A DNA stretch of 64,000 bases from the NCBI RefSeq assembly GCF_030915445.1, contig NZ_CP133264.1:5303208-5367207 (forward strand), in the 5' to 3' direction. The notes beneath the pieces were generated by a model. It searched no databases and had not been told where the DNA came from. It was given only the letters and a program-made list of their open reading frames with translations. The stretch's first letter is position 1; every line of letters begins with the position of its first letter. The translations under genes were made by a program, and so were the position numbers. This DNA is from Clostridium sp. OS1-26 (GTDB lineage Bacteria > Bacillota > Clostridia > Clostridiales > Clostridiaceae). Below, piece by piece: positions 33,151 through 42,113 of this stretch.

Positions 33151-34737
33151 TTGGGGATATTTTTTCAACTTATTAATGAAATACAGAGAGACCACTATAG
33201 TGGTCTAATTATTTGCCATTATGTTATGCTGATAATATTTTTTATAATAACAACTTTATTAGTTATAAATATTTCAAAGCGTAAGAAAATTGAAGCTGAA
33301 CTAAATGAAAATAAGAAAAGCTTACAAAACAATTTAAATTTTCTTCGGCTAGTTCTTGATACAATTCCTGATCCAGTATTTTGTAAAAATGCTGACGGTG
33401 TATATATAGAATTTAACAGCGAGTTCGAGAAATGCTTAGGTTTAGCTAGAGAAGAAATATTGAATCATACTGCTTATGATATTAACCAAGGTGAATATTC
33501 TAAAATCTATCATGAAGCAGATATATCTCTAATGAAAGCTAGAGGTGTTCAGACATACGAATCAAAAGTAAGATATTCGGATGGTAAATTACATGATATA
33601 CACTTTAGAAAAGCAACGATAGTTTCAGAAAACAATGAAGTCGAAGGACTTGTAGGCATTATGATAGATTTTACAGATTTGAAGAAGAACGAAAATAAAA
33701 TAAGCAGACTTCTAAAGATTAATGAAGCTATGCTTGAAATAAATCAATCTATATTAGAGTTAGATAACATTAATGAGCTGTTCGACTTAATGCTAGAAAA
33801 AGCGTTGTCAATTATCGATGGAGCAGAATATGGTAGTATATTAATATTAGAAGATGATAAAATGCTTAAAATTGGATCATCTAAAGGATACGATCCAGTT
33901 AAAGCTAAAAATTTTAATCTTCAATTGAATCATTCATTCCACTGGCTTAAAACTAATGGTAATATTAAGGGCACCATTATCATTAACGATGTTTCCAAAC
34001 TTCCAGGAGCTGATATGACCGACATAACTGAAGAACTAAAACAATGGTTCATTAAGTCTTGTATCAGCACTCCTATCATTATTAATCAAAAGCTATATGG
34101 TATGCTAAATATAGATAGTAATCGTATAAATGCATTTACTGAGGAAGATGCTCAAATTTTACAATACATGAAAAGTCAAATTGAAATAGCAATTAATAAA
34201 CATAATCTATACAAAGAAACTATTTATTTATCTAAATACGATAAATTAACTAATTTATATAATAGAAACTACTTTGAAGAAATGTTTAGCAAGAGTTTTC
34301 AAAATACTATTAGCAATAGTGAAGAATTTAATCTTGTGATTTTTGATTTAAATAAATTAAAGTATGTCAATGATAACTATGGCCATATAGCAGGCGATGA
34401 ATATATTAAATTGTTTACTAAAAATTTAAGTAATCGATTTAGCTCTCCAGATATTTTAGCAAGATACGGCGGAGATGAGTTCATAGGAATATTTTTTAAT
34501 ACAAATGATGAAATTTTAACTGAAAAATTTGAAGAATTAATTGATTATCTTAAAAACAATCCCTTAAATTTTAATGGACAAAATGTAATATGTAGTTTTA
34601 GCTATGGTATTGCTAATTTTCCTGCAGATTCTATTATATATGATCATTTAGTAATAGCTGCTGATGTAAAGATGTATAACTACAAAAGACAGCGAAACAT
34701 CAGACTTGCAAGTTGTGCAATCTCTAGAAAAGATTAA
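33151..34737 (+). CDS. Membrane PAS-GAF-GGDEF diguanylate cyclase; N terminus probably frameshifted
   Basis: The open frame from a TTG at 33151 gives 528 residues: one membrane helix near residues 22-42, a PAS domain (about 62-178, 'LRLVLDTIPDPVFCKNADGV'), a GAF domain (about 190-350), and a GGDEF domain (about 365-515) with 'DKLTNLYNRNYFEEMF' and an intact 'ARYGGDEFIGIF'. It should make cyclic di-GMP. A better start, ATG at 33140 with AAAGGATG upstream, is out of frame by one base; adding a T to the T5 run at 33148-33152 gives 'MKDFLGIFFQLINEIQ' and 532 residues. The TTG has no ribosome binding site of its own. Confidence 0.85.
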   Translation: MGIFFQLINEIQRDHYSGLIICHYVMLIIFFIITTLLVINISKRKKIEAELNENKKSLQNNLNFLRLVLDTIPDPVFCKNADGVYIEFNSEFEKCLGLAREEILNHTAYDINQGEYSKIYHEADISLMKARGVQTYESKVRYSDGKLHDIHFRKATIVSENNEVEGLVGIMIDFTDLKKNENKISRLLKINEAMLEINQSILELDNINELFDLMLEKALSIIDGAEYGSILILEDDKMLKIGSSKGYDPVKAKNFNLQLNHSFHWLKTNGNIKGTIIINDVSKLPGADMTDITEELKQWFIKSCISTPIIINQKLYGMLNIDSNRINAFTEEDAQILQYMKSQIEIAINKHNLYKETIYLSKYDKLTNLYNRNYFEEMFSKSFQNTISNSEEFNLVIFDLNKLKYVNDNYGHIAGDEYIKLFTKNLSNRFSSPDILARYGGDEFIGIFFNTNDEILTEKFEELIDYLKNNPLNFNGQNVICSFSYGIANFPADSIIYDHLVIAADVKMYNYKRQRNIRLASCAISRKD

Positions 34738-34766
34738 GGTATAAAATATCTATAGAACTCAAGGCC

Positions 34767-34841
34767 GAAAATTGACTTACCCAAAGGGCTATGTTTCCAA
34801 AGCTGAAGGTAGATTTAAAAACTTTGTGTCAGTCAATTTTC
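34767..34841. terminator. Possible terminator between convergent genes
   Basis: GAAAATTGACT and AGTCAATTTTC are perfect 11-bp inverted repeats separated by 53 bases, located between two convergent genes. The long loop makes termination uncertain. Confidence 0.35.
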
Positions 34842-34860
34842 TAGTTTGAAACCCTATATT

Positions 34861-36924
34861 CTAACACTTTTCTTTTAAACATTTAATAACTTTTCTGCCA
34901 AAATCCGTTATTAAACTTCCACCTCTTCCTACAAAAACCTTTGCCATCGAGAACTTCTCAAGATTAATTAATATAGTTCTTATTTCCTGTTCACTTAAAA
35001 AAACGTTATGTTCCATTGCAATTTTATATAAGCTCCTTCTTCCAAGTCTGCTTTTATTAATATAGCTTTTTTCCAATTCTTCTAGAACAAATAAATACTT
35101 TTCTATCTTTTCTTCTGAACTTTCCCAAAACTCATCTAATATACTTTTTTCATTTGAAGTTAAAATATTATCATTTGCATCTTCCTCATTGTCGAAGGGA
35201 AGATCTATTACATCTATCTGTTTCAATCCAAGATTAGCAAAATACTCGACGTAGTTTTTAAGTTCTCTAATATTTCCTTTCCAATTATGATTTAGTAAAA
35301 CTTCTTTTGCCTCCTGTGTTAGCTCAAACTCACTGTAAAATTGTTTTTTAATTTTGTCAATTAACGGCAGAATATCTTCTTTACGATCTCTAAGAGGAGG
35401 TAGTTTCAACGGAAGTACCCTTAATCTATAGTACAAATCTTCTCTAAACTCGCCCTCCTTAACCATTTCTTTTAAGTTCCTGTTTGTTGCTCCAATTACT
35501 CTAATGTTTACATTAATAAGTCTATCGCCTCCGATTCTCATAACTTCTCTCTCTTGAAGAACCCTCAGAAGCCTCATTTGAAGATTAAGAGGCATTTCTC
35601 CAATTTCGTCAAGAAACAATGTCCCATTATGGGCTAATTCAAAAAGTCCTGGTTTTCCTCCTTTTCTCGCTCCTGTAAATGCTCCTTCCTCATATCCAAA
35701 AAGCTCACTTTCTAAAAGGCTTTCTGGGAGTGCACCACAGTTTATTGCCACGAACTGATAATTTCTTCTTTTCGAATTATTGTGTACAGCTTGAGCAAAA
35801 AGCTCTTTTCCCGTTCCACTTTCACCGGTAATTAAAATAGACGATTCTGATTTGGCCATTCTCTTTGCGATATCTATACACCTTTTTATTGCTTCACTTT
35901 CTCCTTGTATATCCTCAAATCCATATTTTGCTCTATGCCCTTTACCTATAAGCTGTTCTCTTAATTTATGCTGTTTCTTTTCTATATCATTGAATTTTTT
36001 TACAATAGCAACAGCTCCATATAACTTGTTTGAATGTATTATAGGATCAACAGACACAACTACGTCGTATCCATTTATTCTTATAAGCTTTTCTTTGACA
36101 GGTTCCAAATTTTCTAAAACATATTTGAAAGGAATATCTGGCAGCACATGTAATCCAGGTTTTCCGATTATATCATTTTTTTTATATCCTATAATATTTT
36201 CAGCACCCTCATTATAATTAGTGATTATTCCTTTAGAAGTAATACCTATAATGCCATCATCTAATACCTGAAGTAATATATCTATTTCACTTTCAAAGCG
36301 ATTTGTTTGTCCTATTATTGTTGACAATCCAGCATCAGTGGTTACAATTTCTTTGTAACTCTTCCTAATATTCTGTTTTTGTAAAATATGAATCAAGTTT
36401 AACTTTGCTCCAATATTCATTATTGTACTTATATCCAAAAGACTACCACCAATATCTATAACAATATTTGATATATTTGAAACATATTTTGTTTTCCCTA
36501 ATACAATTACAGTCTTTCCTTCGACATCTATATTAATACTTGGACAAATAGGCGTCAATTCTATATGTCTAACTCCTAATTGATATATCACCGAAACCAT
36601 TTGTGACGCCATATCCATATTTTCATCCATTAATAAGGCTTGTGTACCCTCTGGGATAGCCATAATTTTTTCCAAAGAAGATTTTAAAATTGTTCTGTTT
36701 GCAATAACAATCTCACTTCTCTTATTTATATAGGGCTTAATGAGCTTAAATATATTATAAGATTGAATTAATATTAAATCTGCTTGTATACCTTCTTTTA
36801 TATGTTCGCTATTTATACAAAATCTATCTACAATGATATTATCTGAAAATAAGCTTATAATTTGCTCATTATAGGTATCAGCAGTTGATGTACTGTAACT
36901 TATTATAGCTAACCTTTTCTTCAT
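34861..36924 (-). CDS. Sigma-54-dependent transcriptional activator
   Basis: A 687-residue enhancer-binding protein. Residues 1-210 are a sensor region reminiscent of PrpR-type receivers, 215-325 a PAS domain ('LQVLDDGIIGITSKGIITNY'), and about 340-575 the AAA+ domain. The AAA+ domain has Walker A 'ILITGESGTGKELFAQAVH', the sigma-54 contact loop 'GYEEGAFTGARKGG', Walker B 'GTLFLDEIGEMPL' and 'RVIGATNRNLKEMV'. The C-terminal 100 residues lack an obvious Fis-type helix-turn-helix and look like a winged helix. AAGGAGG precedes the ATG at 36924. The nearest sigma-54 promoter is that of the buk-ior operon 2.2 kb away. The sensor may respond to an aromatic or branched keto or acyl compound, but this is guesswork. 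Confidence 0.93.
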   Translation of the reverse strand: MKKRLAIISYSTSTADTYNEQIISLFSDNIIVDRFCINSEHIKEGIQADLILIQSYNIFKLIKPYINKRSEIVIANRTILKSSLEKIMAIPEGTQALLMDENMDMASQMVSVIYQLGVRHIELTPICPSINIDVEGKTVIVLGKTKYVSNISNIVIDIGGSLLDISTIMNIGAKLNLIHILQKQNIRKSYKEIVTTDAGLSTIIGQTNRFESEIDILLQVLDDGIIGITSKGIITNYNEGAENIIGYKKNDIIGKPGLHVLPDIPFKYVLENLEPVKEKLIRINGYDVVVSVDPIIHSNKLYGAVAIVKKFNDIEKKQHKLREQLIGKGHRAKYGFEDIQGESEAIKRCIDIAKRMAKSESSILITGESGTGKELFAQAVHNNSKRRNYQFVAINCGALPESLLESELFGYEEGAFTGARKGGKPGLFELAHNGTLFLDEIGEMPLNLQMRLLRVLQEREVMRIGGDRLINVNIRVIGATNRNLKEMVKEGEFREDLYYRLRVLPLKLPPLRDRKEDILPLIDKIKKQFYSEFELTQEAKEVLLNHNWKGNIRELKNYVEYFANLGLKQIDVIDLPFDNEEDANDNILTSNEKSILDEFWESSEEKIEKYLFVLEELEKSYINKSRLGRRSLYKIAMEHNVFLSEQEIRTILINLEKFSMAKVFVGRGGSLITDFGRKVIKCLKEKC

Positions 36925-37182
36925 ATGTTTCCTCCTTTTAAGTTTAAGCAAATCACCGTATAAATTATACTTATACTAAAAATTATATCACAAATTGAAA
37001 AAGAAGTAGTATCATTGTATTTCCAAAACTTCACACAAGTGGTAACATGTAAATATAAAAATGTGCTATATTTAAGATATATTGCAGCATTTTATAAATA
37101 GCATACTAGACAAGTTGATTTTCATCAGCACTATAATATAAATTGTAATAGCTTAAATAGACAAAATTGGAGGGCGATATCT

Positions 37183-39732
37183 ATGAGCAAAACTTTAATT
37201 AAAAAAGTTAGCATAATAATTAGTTTTGCACTATATGTTATTTTAAATATAAATACCTATGTAAAAGCAGAATCTCATAAAAAGGTTTTAATTCTTCACT
37301 CATACTCAGAAGATTTTAAATGGACAAGTAATATTTCTGCTGGAATCAGATCTGTATTAGGTGATGTAGATAAAATTGATCTACAATCTACTTATATGGA
37401 TACAAAAAAAGTTAATAACAGTACCTATATTGAAAGCCTTAAGAATCTATGTGAAATAAAATATGCAGATACTAAGTTTGATGCCATAATTTGTTCAGAT
37501 AACGATGCATTAAATTTTCTAGTTAAATATGGAGATAGCTTATTCCCCAATATACCTGTTGTGTTCTGTGGAGTAAATGATTTTAGCCAATCAATGTTAA
37601 ATGGGCATAAAAATTATACTGGTATAGCTGAAACAATTGATATAGAGCCAACTATTAAGTCAATGATAAGACTTCAACCTAATATTAAGAATATAATAGT
37701 AGTCTGTGATTCTACGTCTACAGGAAAGTTAAATGAAGAAGATACTAAAGATATCATAAAACGTATGAGATTAGATGTTAGCTTTTATTTTTATCGTGAT
37801 ATAAATATTGAGACATTAGATAAAACTGTAAAAAAATTTGGTGATAACACTGCAGTTCTCCATATAGGTCAGCTTAAAAATAATGAGGGGGAATTTATTA
37901 ACTACGAAAATATAGGCCCTTTAATTAGTAAACATATAAAGGTAGCCAACTACATATGCTGGGATTTTGCTCTAGGAAATGGCCTATTAGGTGGTAAAGT
38001 ACTTAATTCTACAGAGCACGGTAGAGCTGCTGCTGGAATGGCACTTAAAATATTAAATGGTGAAAAAGTAGAAAATATACCTATATTATCAAAAAGCGTG
38101 AGTAGTTATACCTTTGATTATAATGAGTTAAAAAACTTAAAAATTGATACAAATAAGCTTCCAGATGGGAGTGCAATAATAAATAAAAATTTTTCTTTTT
38201 ATGAAACCTATAAAAAGCTAGTTTGGACAGTAATCAGTATACTTATTATATTGTCTACATTTATAATTATACTTTTTATAAATGTTAAGAGAAGAAAAGA
38301 AAGCGAAAGAAAACTTCAAGAAAATTTCGAAGAATTAAGTGCTGTATATGAAGAGCTCGCAGCTACAGAAGAAGAGCTTAGGGCTCAATATGGTGAACTC
38401 CAGGAAAGTGAAGAATTTTTGAGATTAAGTGAAGAAAGATATAAGCATTTAGCTTATTATGATAACCTAACTTCTCTTCCTAATAAAATTTCCTTTGTAG
38501 GCGAATTAGACAAAGCAATCGATTATTCTAATAAAACTGGAGAAAAAGGAGCCGTTCTTTTTATAGATCTTGATAACTTTAAAAGAGTCAATGATACCTT
38601 AGGGCACCACTATGGTGATAGACTGCTTAAAGTTGTAGCAGACAGATTAGAAACTATTATCGATAAGAGTCACATCCTTTATAGATTGGGCGGAGATGAG
38701 TTTTTAGTTCTTATGAAAAATGTAGAGAATAAAAAGCCTATTATAAATACTTGTAAAAAAATAATAAATAATTTTAGAAATCATTTTGAAATAGATGGAA
38801 AACAAATTTTCACAACAGTTAGCATAGGAATTTCATTATATCCTAATGACGGACTTGATTCTAATTCGATTTTAAAAAATGCGGATACAGCAATGTATAG
38901 AGCAAAGGATTTAGGTCGAAATAGATATGAGTTTTATGACATAGAAATGTTTAACGAAGTTCTAAAGAAGTCTCAAATTGAAAAAGGACTAAGAGATGCT
39001 ATAATTAAAAATGAATTTCAATTATACTACCAACCTCAAATTGACTGTAAAACAAAAAAAATCAAGGGAATGGAGGCTCTATTGAGATGGAAAAGCAATG
39101 ATTTTGGTTTTGTTTCTCCAGCAGAATTCATTCCTATTGCAGAGGAAACTTCTTTAATAGTACCAATTGGCCAGTGGGTACTGAAAACCGCTTGTAAGCA
39201 AGCGAAACAATGGCTCGACTTTGGTTATAATTTAGGAGTCATAGCTGTAAATGTTTCTATCGTTCAACTTCAGCACCCAAGATTTATTCATATAGTAAAA
39301 AGCGCTTTAATTGATAGTAATCTTCCACCAAAACTTTTAGAAATTGAAATTACAGAAAGTGTGCTTATGCAGTGCTTGGATTATAATATAACAATCTTAA
39401 ATGAATTAAAAAGATTAGGAATTAATATATCTTTAGATGATTTTGGGACAGGCTATTCTTCTTTAAATTATCTAAGAATACTTCCAATAAATAATCTTAA
39501 GATAGACAAGTCTTTTATTGATTCAATTCATTTAAATAGTGGAGATAAAGAAATAGCAGATGGTATAATTCAACTAGCCCATAAGATGAACTTAAATGTA
39601 ATTGCTGAAGGTGTGGAATGGGAAGATCAGTTCCAGATACTTCAATCCCTAGATTGTGAAATGGTTCAGGGATATCTATTTAGCAGACCTATACCAGCTG
39701 ATCATATTGAGAATTTGAGTGATTTAATGTAA
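37183..39732 (+). CDS. Periplasmic-binding-domain, GGDEF-EAL protein
   Basis: An 849-residue membrane protein. It has an N-terminal signal/anchor (to about residue 28) and an extracellular ABC-type substrate-binding domain (about 30-335, 'VLILHSYSEDFKWTSNISAG'). A membrane helix (about 348-368) and a coiled coil rich in Glu ('EELSAVYEELAATEEELRAQ') follow. The cytoplasmic output is a GGDEF domain with intact 'YRLGGDEFLVLM' and an EAL domain with 'GMEALLRW', 'DDFGTGYSSLNYLRI' and 'AEGVEWEDQF'. Both catalytic motifs look complete, so it may synthesise or degrade cyclic di-GMP depending on the ligand. GGAGGGCG precedes the ATG. A terminator follows immediately. Confidence 0.92.
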   Translation: MSKTLIKKVSIIISFALYVILNINTYVKAESHKKVLILHSYSEDFKWTSNISAGIRSVLGDVDKIDLQSTYMDTKKVNNSTYIESLKNLCEIKYADTKFDAIICSDNDALNFLVKYGDSLFPNIPVVFCGVNDFSQSMLNGHKNYTGIAETIDIEPTIKSMIRLQPNIKNIIVVCDSTSTGKLNEEDTKDIIKRMRLDVSFYFYRDINIETLDKTVKKFGDNTAVLHIGQLKNNEGEFINYENIGPLISKHIKVANYICWDFALGNGLLGGKVLNSTEHGRAAAGMALKILNGEKVENIPILSKSVSSYTFDYNELKNLKIDTNKLPDGSAIINKNFSFYETYKKLVWTVISILIILSTFIIILFINVKRRKESERKLQENFEELSAVYEELAATEEELRAQYGELQESEEFLRLSEERYKHLAYYDNLTSLPNKISFVGELDKAIDYSNKTGEKGAVLFIDLDNFKRVNDTLGHHYGDRLLKVVADRLETIIDKSHILYRLGGDEFLVLMKNVENKKPIINTCKKIINNFRNHFEIDGKQIFTTVSIGISLYPNDGLDSNSILKNADTAMYRAKDLGRNRYEFYDIEMFNEVLKKSQIEKGLRDAIIKNEFQLYYQPQIDCKTKKIKGMEALLRWKSNDFGFVSPAEFIPIAEETSLIVPIGQWVLKTACKQAKQWLDFGYNLGVIAVNVSIVQLQHPRFIHIVKSALIDSNLPPKLLEIEITESVLMQCLDYNITILNELKRLGINISLDDFGTGYSSLNYLRILPINNLKIDKSFIDSIHLNSGDKEIADGIIQLAHKMNLNVIAEGVEWEDQFQILQSLDCEMVQGYLFSRPIPADHIENLSDLM

Positions 39733-39736
39733 TTTA

Positions 39737-39777
39737 AAAGTGTAGATGGATTTAAAAACTAAAACCATCTACACTTT
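39737..39777. terminator. Terminator between convergent genes
   Basis: AAAGTGTAGATGG and CCATCTACACTTT form a perfect 13-bp stem four bases after the stop of the GGDEF-EAL gene. A/T tracts flank both sides, so it can serve both convergent genes. Confidence 0.85.
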
Positions 39778-39808
39778 CATTGGGTCTGATTTATCTGCAC
39801 TATTATCC

Positions 39809-41017
39809 TCAAACTCTTAAACTAATTGGCTGCAGTACAACAAAGGTATTTTCCATTTTTTCTACCTTCCAATTTAGAATCATACAAGAATCTAGTTTTG
39901 GTTTATACATATTAACTGCCTCATCCTTAAGAAACATTTTTAGATTATATGCTGCATATATGAATGCTGCCTTTCTCTTATTTGTATCTGTATATTTTCT
40001 TAGATTAATTAATCCTGAGGCAACTCCTGCTAAGTAAAACGAAGGATTATATAAACTATTTCTGCTATCTGAAACAACTAATTTAACATTTTCTCTAAGC
40101 TTAGGCATAAGCTGCCTAAGTAAACTCATTCCTCTTCCTTGTGGAATTTCTACTTCTGTAATTCCTTCACTTAGACTTTCGCAAACTTTGCTCCATAACT
40201 CCCTACTGCATTCTTTATCAATCTCTAGATAATCTCCTAAAGTAATAGATTCAAGGTATCTTAAATCATGAAAAACATTGCATTCCTCAATCAAATCACA
40301 GAAATCAATTATAATTGGCTTATTTTCAGTAATGATTATGTTGTCTCCTTGAAAATCTCCATGGGCACAAGCTGTAAGGCAAGTTACTTTTAAACCATTC
40401 CAAACATCTTCGTTATTAAAATAGTAATATGGGTTAGGCAGTAATATATCTGTTCCATCTAGAGATATCCACTTTGTATATTTATCTACTCCTATTGATT
40501 TGAAAGCCTGCTCGTACTTAGTATCCATATATCTATAGGAAAGTTCATTTTTAATTATATCTTTAGGAGACATGTACTTCTTTGCATGTTCTTTATTCCA
40601 GATAAACAAAAACTTAGTCATTTTTGAAATTATGCTATCTTTAAGATCGTCTTCATTAATAACCTTGTCCAAAAATGTTTCGCTTTTATATATATCATCA
40701 CCGGCTAAATCATATAGATTAGCATGTATAGTAGGCTGCGTTTCACTTTTTATTTCGTAGTTTGCTATAAGCTTAGCAATATACTTATGCATATTATTTT
40801 GTACAGCTAAGTCATATGCTTTCTGAAAAACTTCTGCTTCATTGCTGCTTGTTATTTTTAATATTCCTACCCTGTTATCATCTCCGTATTCAACCATATA
40901 TACTCCTGCTCCAGACCTTCCTCCATTAAATCTCTTCAATACTTCCACGGGAGCAATTTTATCCTTAACCTCATCACTTATTTTATTTATTTCATCTAAT
41001 ATTCCTGCAATATCCAT
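39809..41017 (-). CDS. APH-like kinase-fold protein of unknown substrate
   Basis: A 402-residue soluble protein with the aminoglycoside phosphotransferase/kinase fold. The glycine-rich loop region is 'FNGGRSGAGVYMVEY', the likely ATP-binding Lys is in 'GILKITSSNEAEVF', the catalytic loop is 'CAHGDFQGDNIII' (Asp and Asn present), and the metal-binding Asp is in 'PIIIDFCDLIEEC'. This layout also recalls the kinase-like TCAD9 domain of predicted conflict systems, but that is from memory. GGGTGG precedes the start; a GTG three bases upstream of the ATG is an alternative. It is a lone gene between two terminated units, so context says nothing about its substrate. It is not a close match to known antibiotic resistance enzymes. 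Confidence 0.75.
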   Translation of the reverse strand: MDIAGILDEINKISDEVKDKIAPVEVLKRFNGGRSGAGVYMVEYGDDNRVGILKITSSNEAEVFQKAYDLAVQNNMHKYIAKLIANYEIKSETQPTIHANLYDLAGDDIYKSETFLDKVINEDDLKDSIISKMTKFLFIWNKEHAKKYMSPKDIIKNELSYRYMDTKYEQAFKSIGVDKYTKWISLDGTDILLPNPYYYFNNEDVWNGLKVTCLTACAHGDFQGDNIIITENKPIIIDFCDLIEECNVFHDLRYLESITLGDYLEIDKECSRELWSKVCESLSEGITEVEIPQGRGMSLLRQLMPKLRENVKLVVSDSRNSLYNPSFYLAGVASGLINLRKYTDTNKRKAAFIYAAYNLKMFLKDEAVNMYKPKLDSCMILNWKVEKMENTFVVLQPISLRV

Positions 41018-41205
41018 CACTAAACCACCCTATAAATATAAAACTTATTCTATATGTTATATTATAACTGTTAATAATAAACAAGTCATCAAGAAAAAAG
41101 TGAATATATTATTAAATTGAATATACTATTAAGTTGTAGTAATTAATGCAAAAAGTTGTTTATTTTACTTTATATTTAAATGTTAAGTGAAGGATTAAAA
41201 TAATT

Positions 41206-41541
41206 TTATAATTCATATGGATTTATAATTGGAATAACATTTATTATAGGTACTTCATAAGGATGAGCTTCTTTTATAGCATCCACTGTTTTTATCAATA
41301 CTTCTTTGCTACAACAAAATTCAACCTTACACTCTTCTGCATAACAAATTTCTCCGATCTCACCTTTAAAAGGATCGGCTCCTTTCAGCGGTCTCCATGA
41401 GCCTGTCACTTTAGAAACAGCCATACAGTTATCATAGTTTCCACCTATAGTAAGCGCTCCAATATCATTTAGACTTTTTCTTAAATTTTTTAGATATTCC
41501 TCCGGTATAAAAGTTTCCACTTTAAAAAAATTAAATTCCAT
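41206..41541 (-). CDS. Stand-alone NIF3/YqfO insertion-domain (CutA-like) protein
   Basis: A 111-residue protein with the pattern of the PII/CutA-like domain inserted in YqfO/NIF3 proteins: 'LTIGGNYDNCMAVSKVTGSW', 'PLKGADPFKGEIGEICYAEE', 'CKVEFCCSKEVLIKTVDAIK' and the signature 'EAHPYEVPIINVIPI'. The ATG at 41541 is chosen because GGAGG lies at ideal distance before it. The function of the free-standing domain is unknown; the fold often binds small molecules or metals. It is a single gene in AT-rich surroundings. Confidence 0.75.
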   Translation of the reverse strand: MEFNFFKVETFIPEEYLKNLRKSLNDIGALTIGGNYDNCMAVSKVTGSWRPLKGADPFKGEIGEICYAEECKVEFCCSKEVLIKTVDAIKEAHPYEVPIINVIPIINPYEL

Positions 41542-41783
41542 TTTGCATTCCTCCATTAAATATTCGAATCATATAGATAAGTTAACTATAATTAAATTGT
41601 GTAATCTGTTAAAAATTATTATAAGATCTAAAAATTATATTACAGAATTATAATGGACTTAAAAAGTATAGTAAAGGATTTTTAACTATTAAAAATATTG
41701 CTAATAATCTTATTTAATATTTGTCTTTCTATATATTCCATGTTAATATTAACTAATAAACTAAGTGAAGGGGGAACTGGTAG

Positions 41784-42074
41784 ATGGATACAATGAAAGA
41801 ATTTGTTTTTTACCCACGTTTTGCTCAATTTCAAGGTGTTAGAGGTGTAACTGTAGATGATAGTCATAAAATATTAAATGGAATAGTTCGAGATGAAGAA
41901 CTTAGTTTAGGTAATAGACAGGTTGGTAATAGAAGCTATCACGTTTTCTATTTTAAAAACGATTGTTTTGCAGTTTATTATCATGGTGGCGGCACAGATG
42001 CATTATTCACTTCTAGATCATTGGATGAAGTTTTAGATTATATAAATGGTTTAAATCCTGAGGATTTTAAATAA
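41784..42074 (+). CDS. Small hypothetical protein
   Basis: A 96-residue soluble protein, preceded by GGGGG about 11 bases upstream of its ATG. It has 'EFVFYPRFAQFQGVRGVTVD' and 'NRSYHVFYFKNDCFAVYYHG' and no membrane segment. No family recognised. A terminator directly follows, supporting it as a real transcription unit. Confidence 0.65.
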   Translation: MDTMKEFVFYPRFAQFQGVRGVTVDDSHKILNGIVRDEELSLGNRQVGNRSYHVFYFKNDCFAVYYHGGGTDALFTSRSLDEVLDYINGLNPEDFK

Positions 42075-42087
42075 GACATGCGATATT

Positions 42088-42113
42088 GAGGCTTTAGCAA
42101 CTACTAAAGCCTC
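42088..42113. terminator. Bidirectional terminator between convergent genes
   Basis: GAGGCTTTAG and CTAAAGCCTC pair perfectly with a six-base loop, followed by AGAATATTTTT on the plus strand. It overlaps the last codons of the convergent minus-strand gene. Confidence 0.8.
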
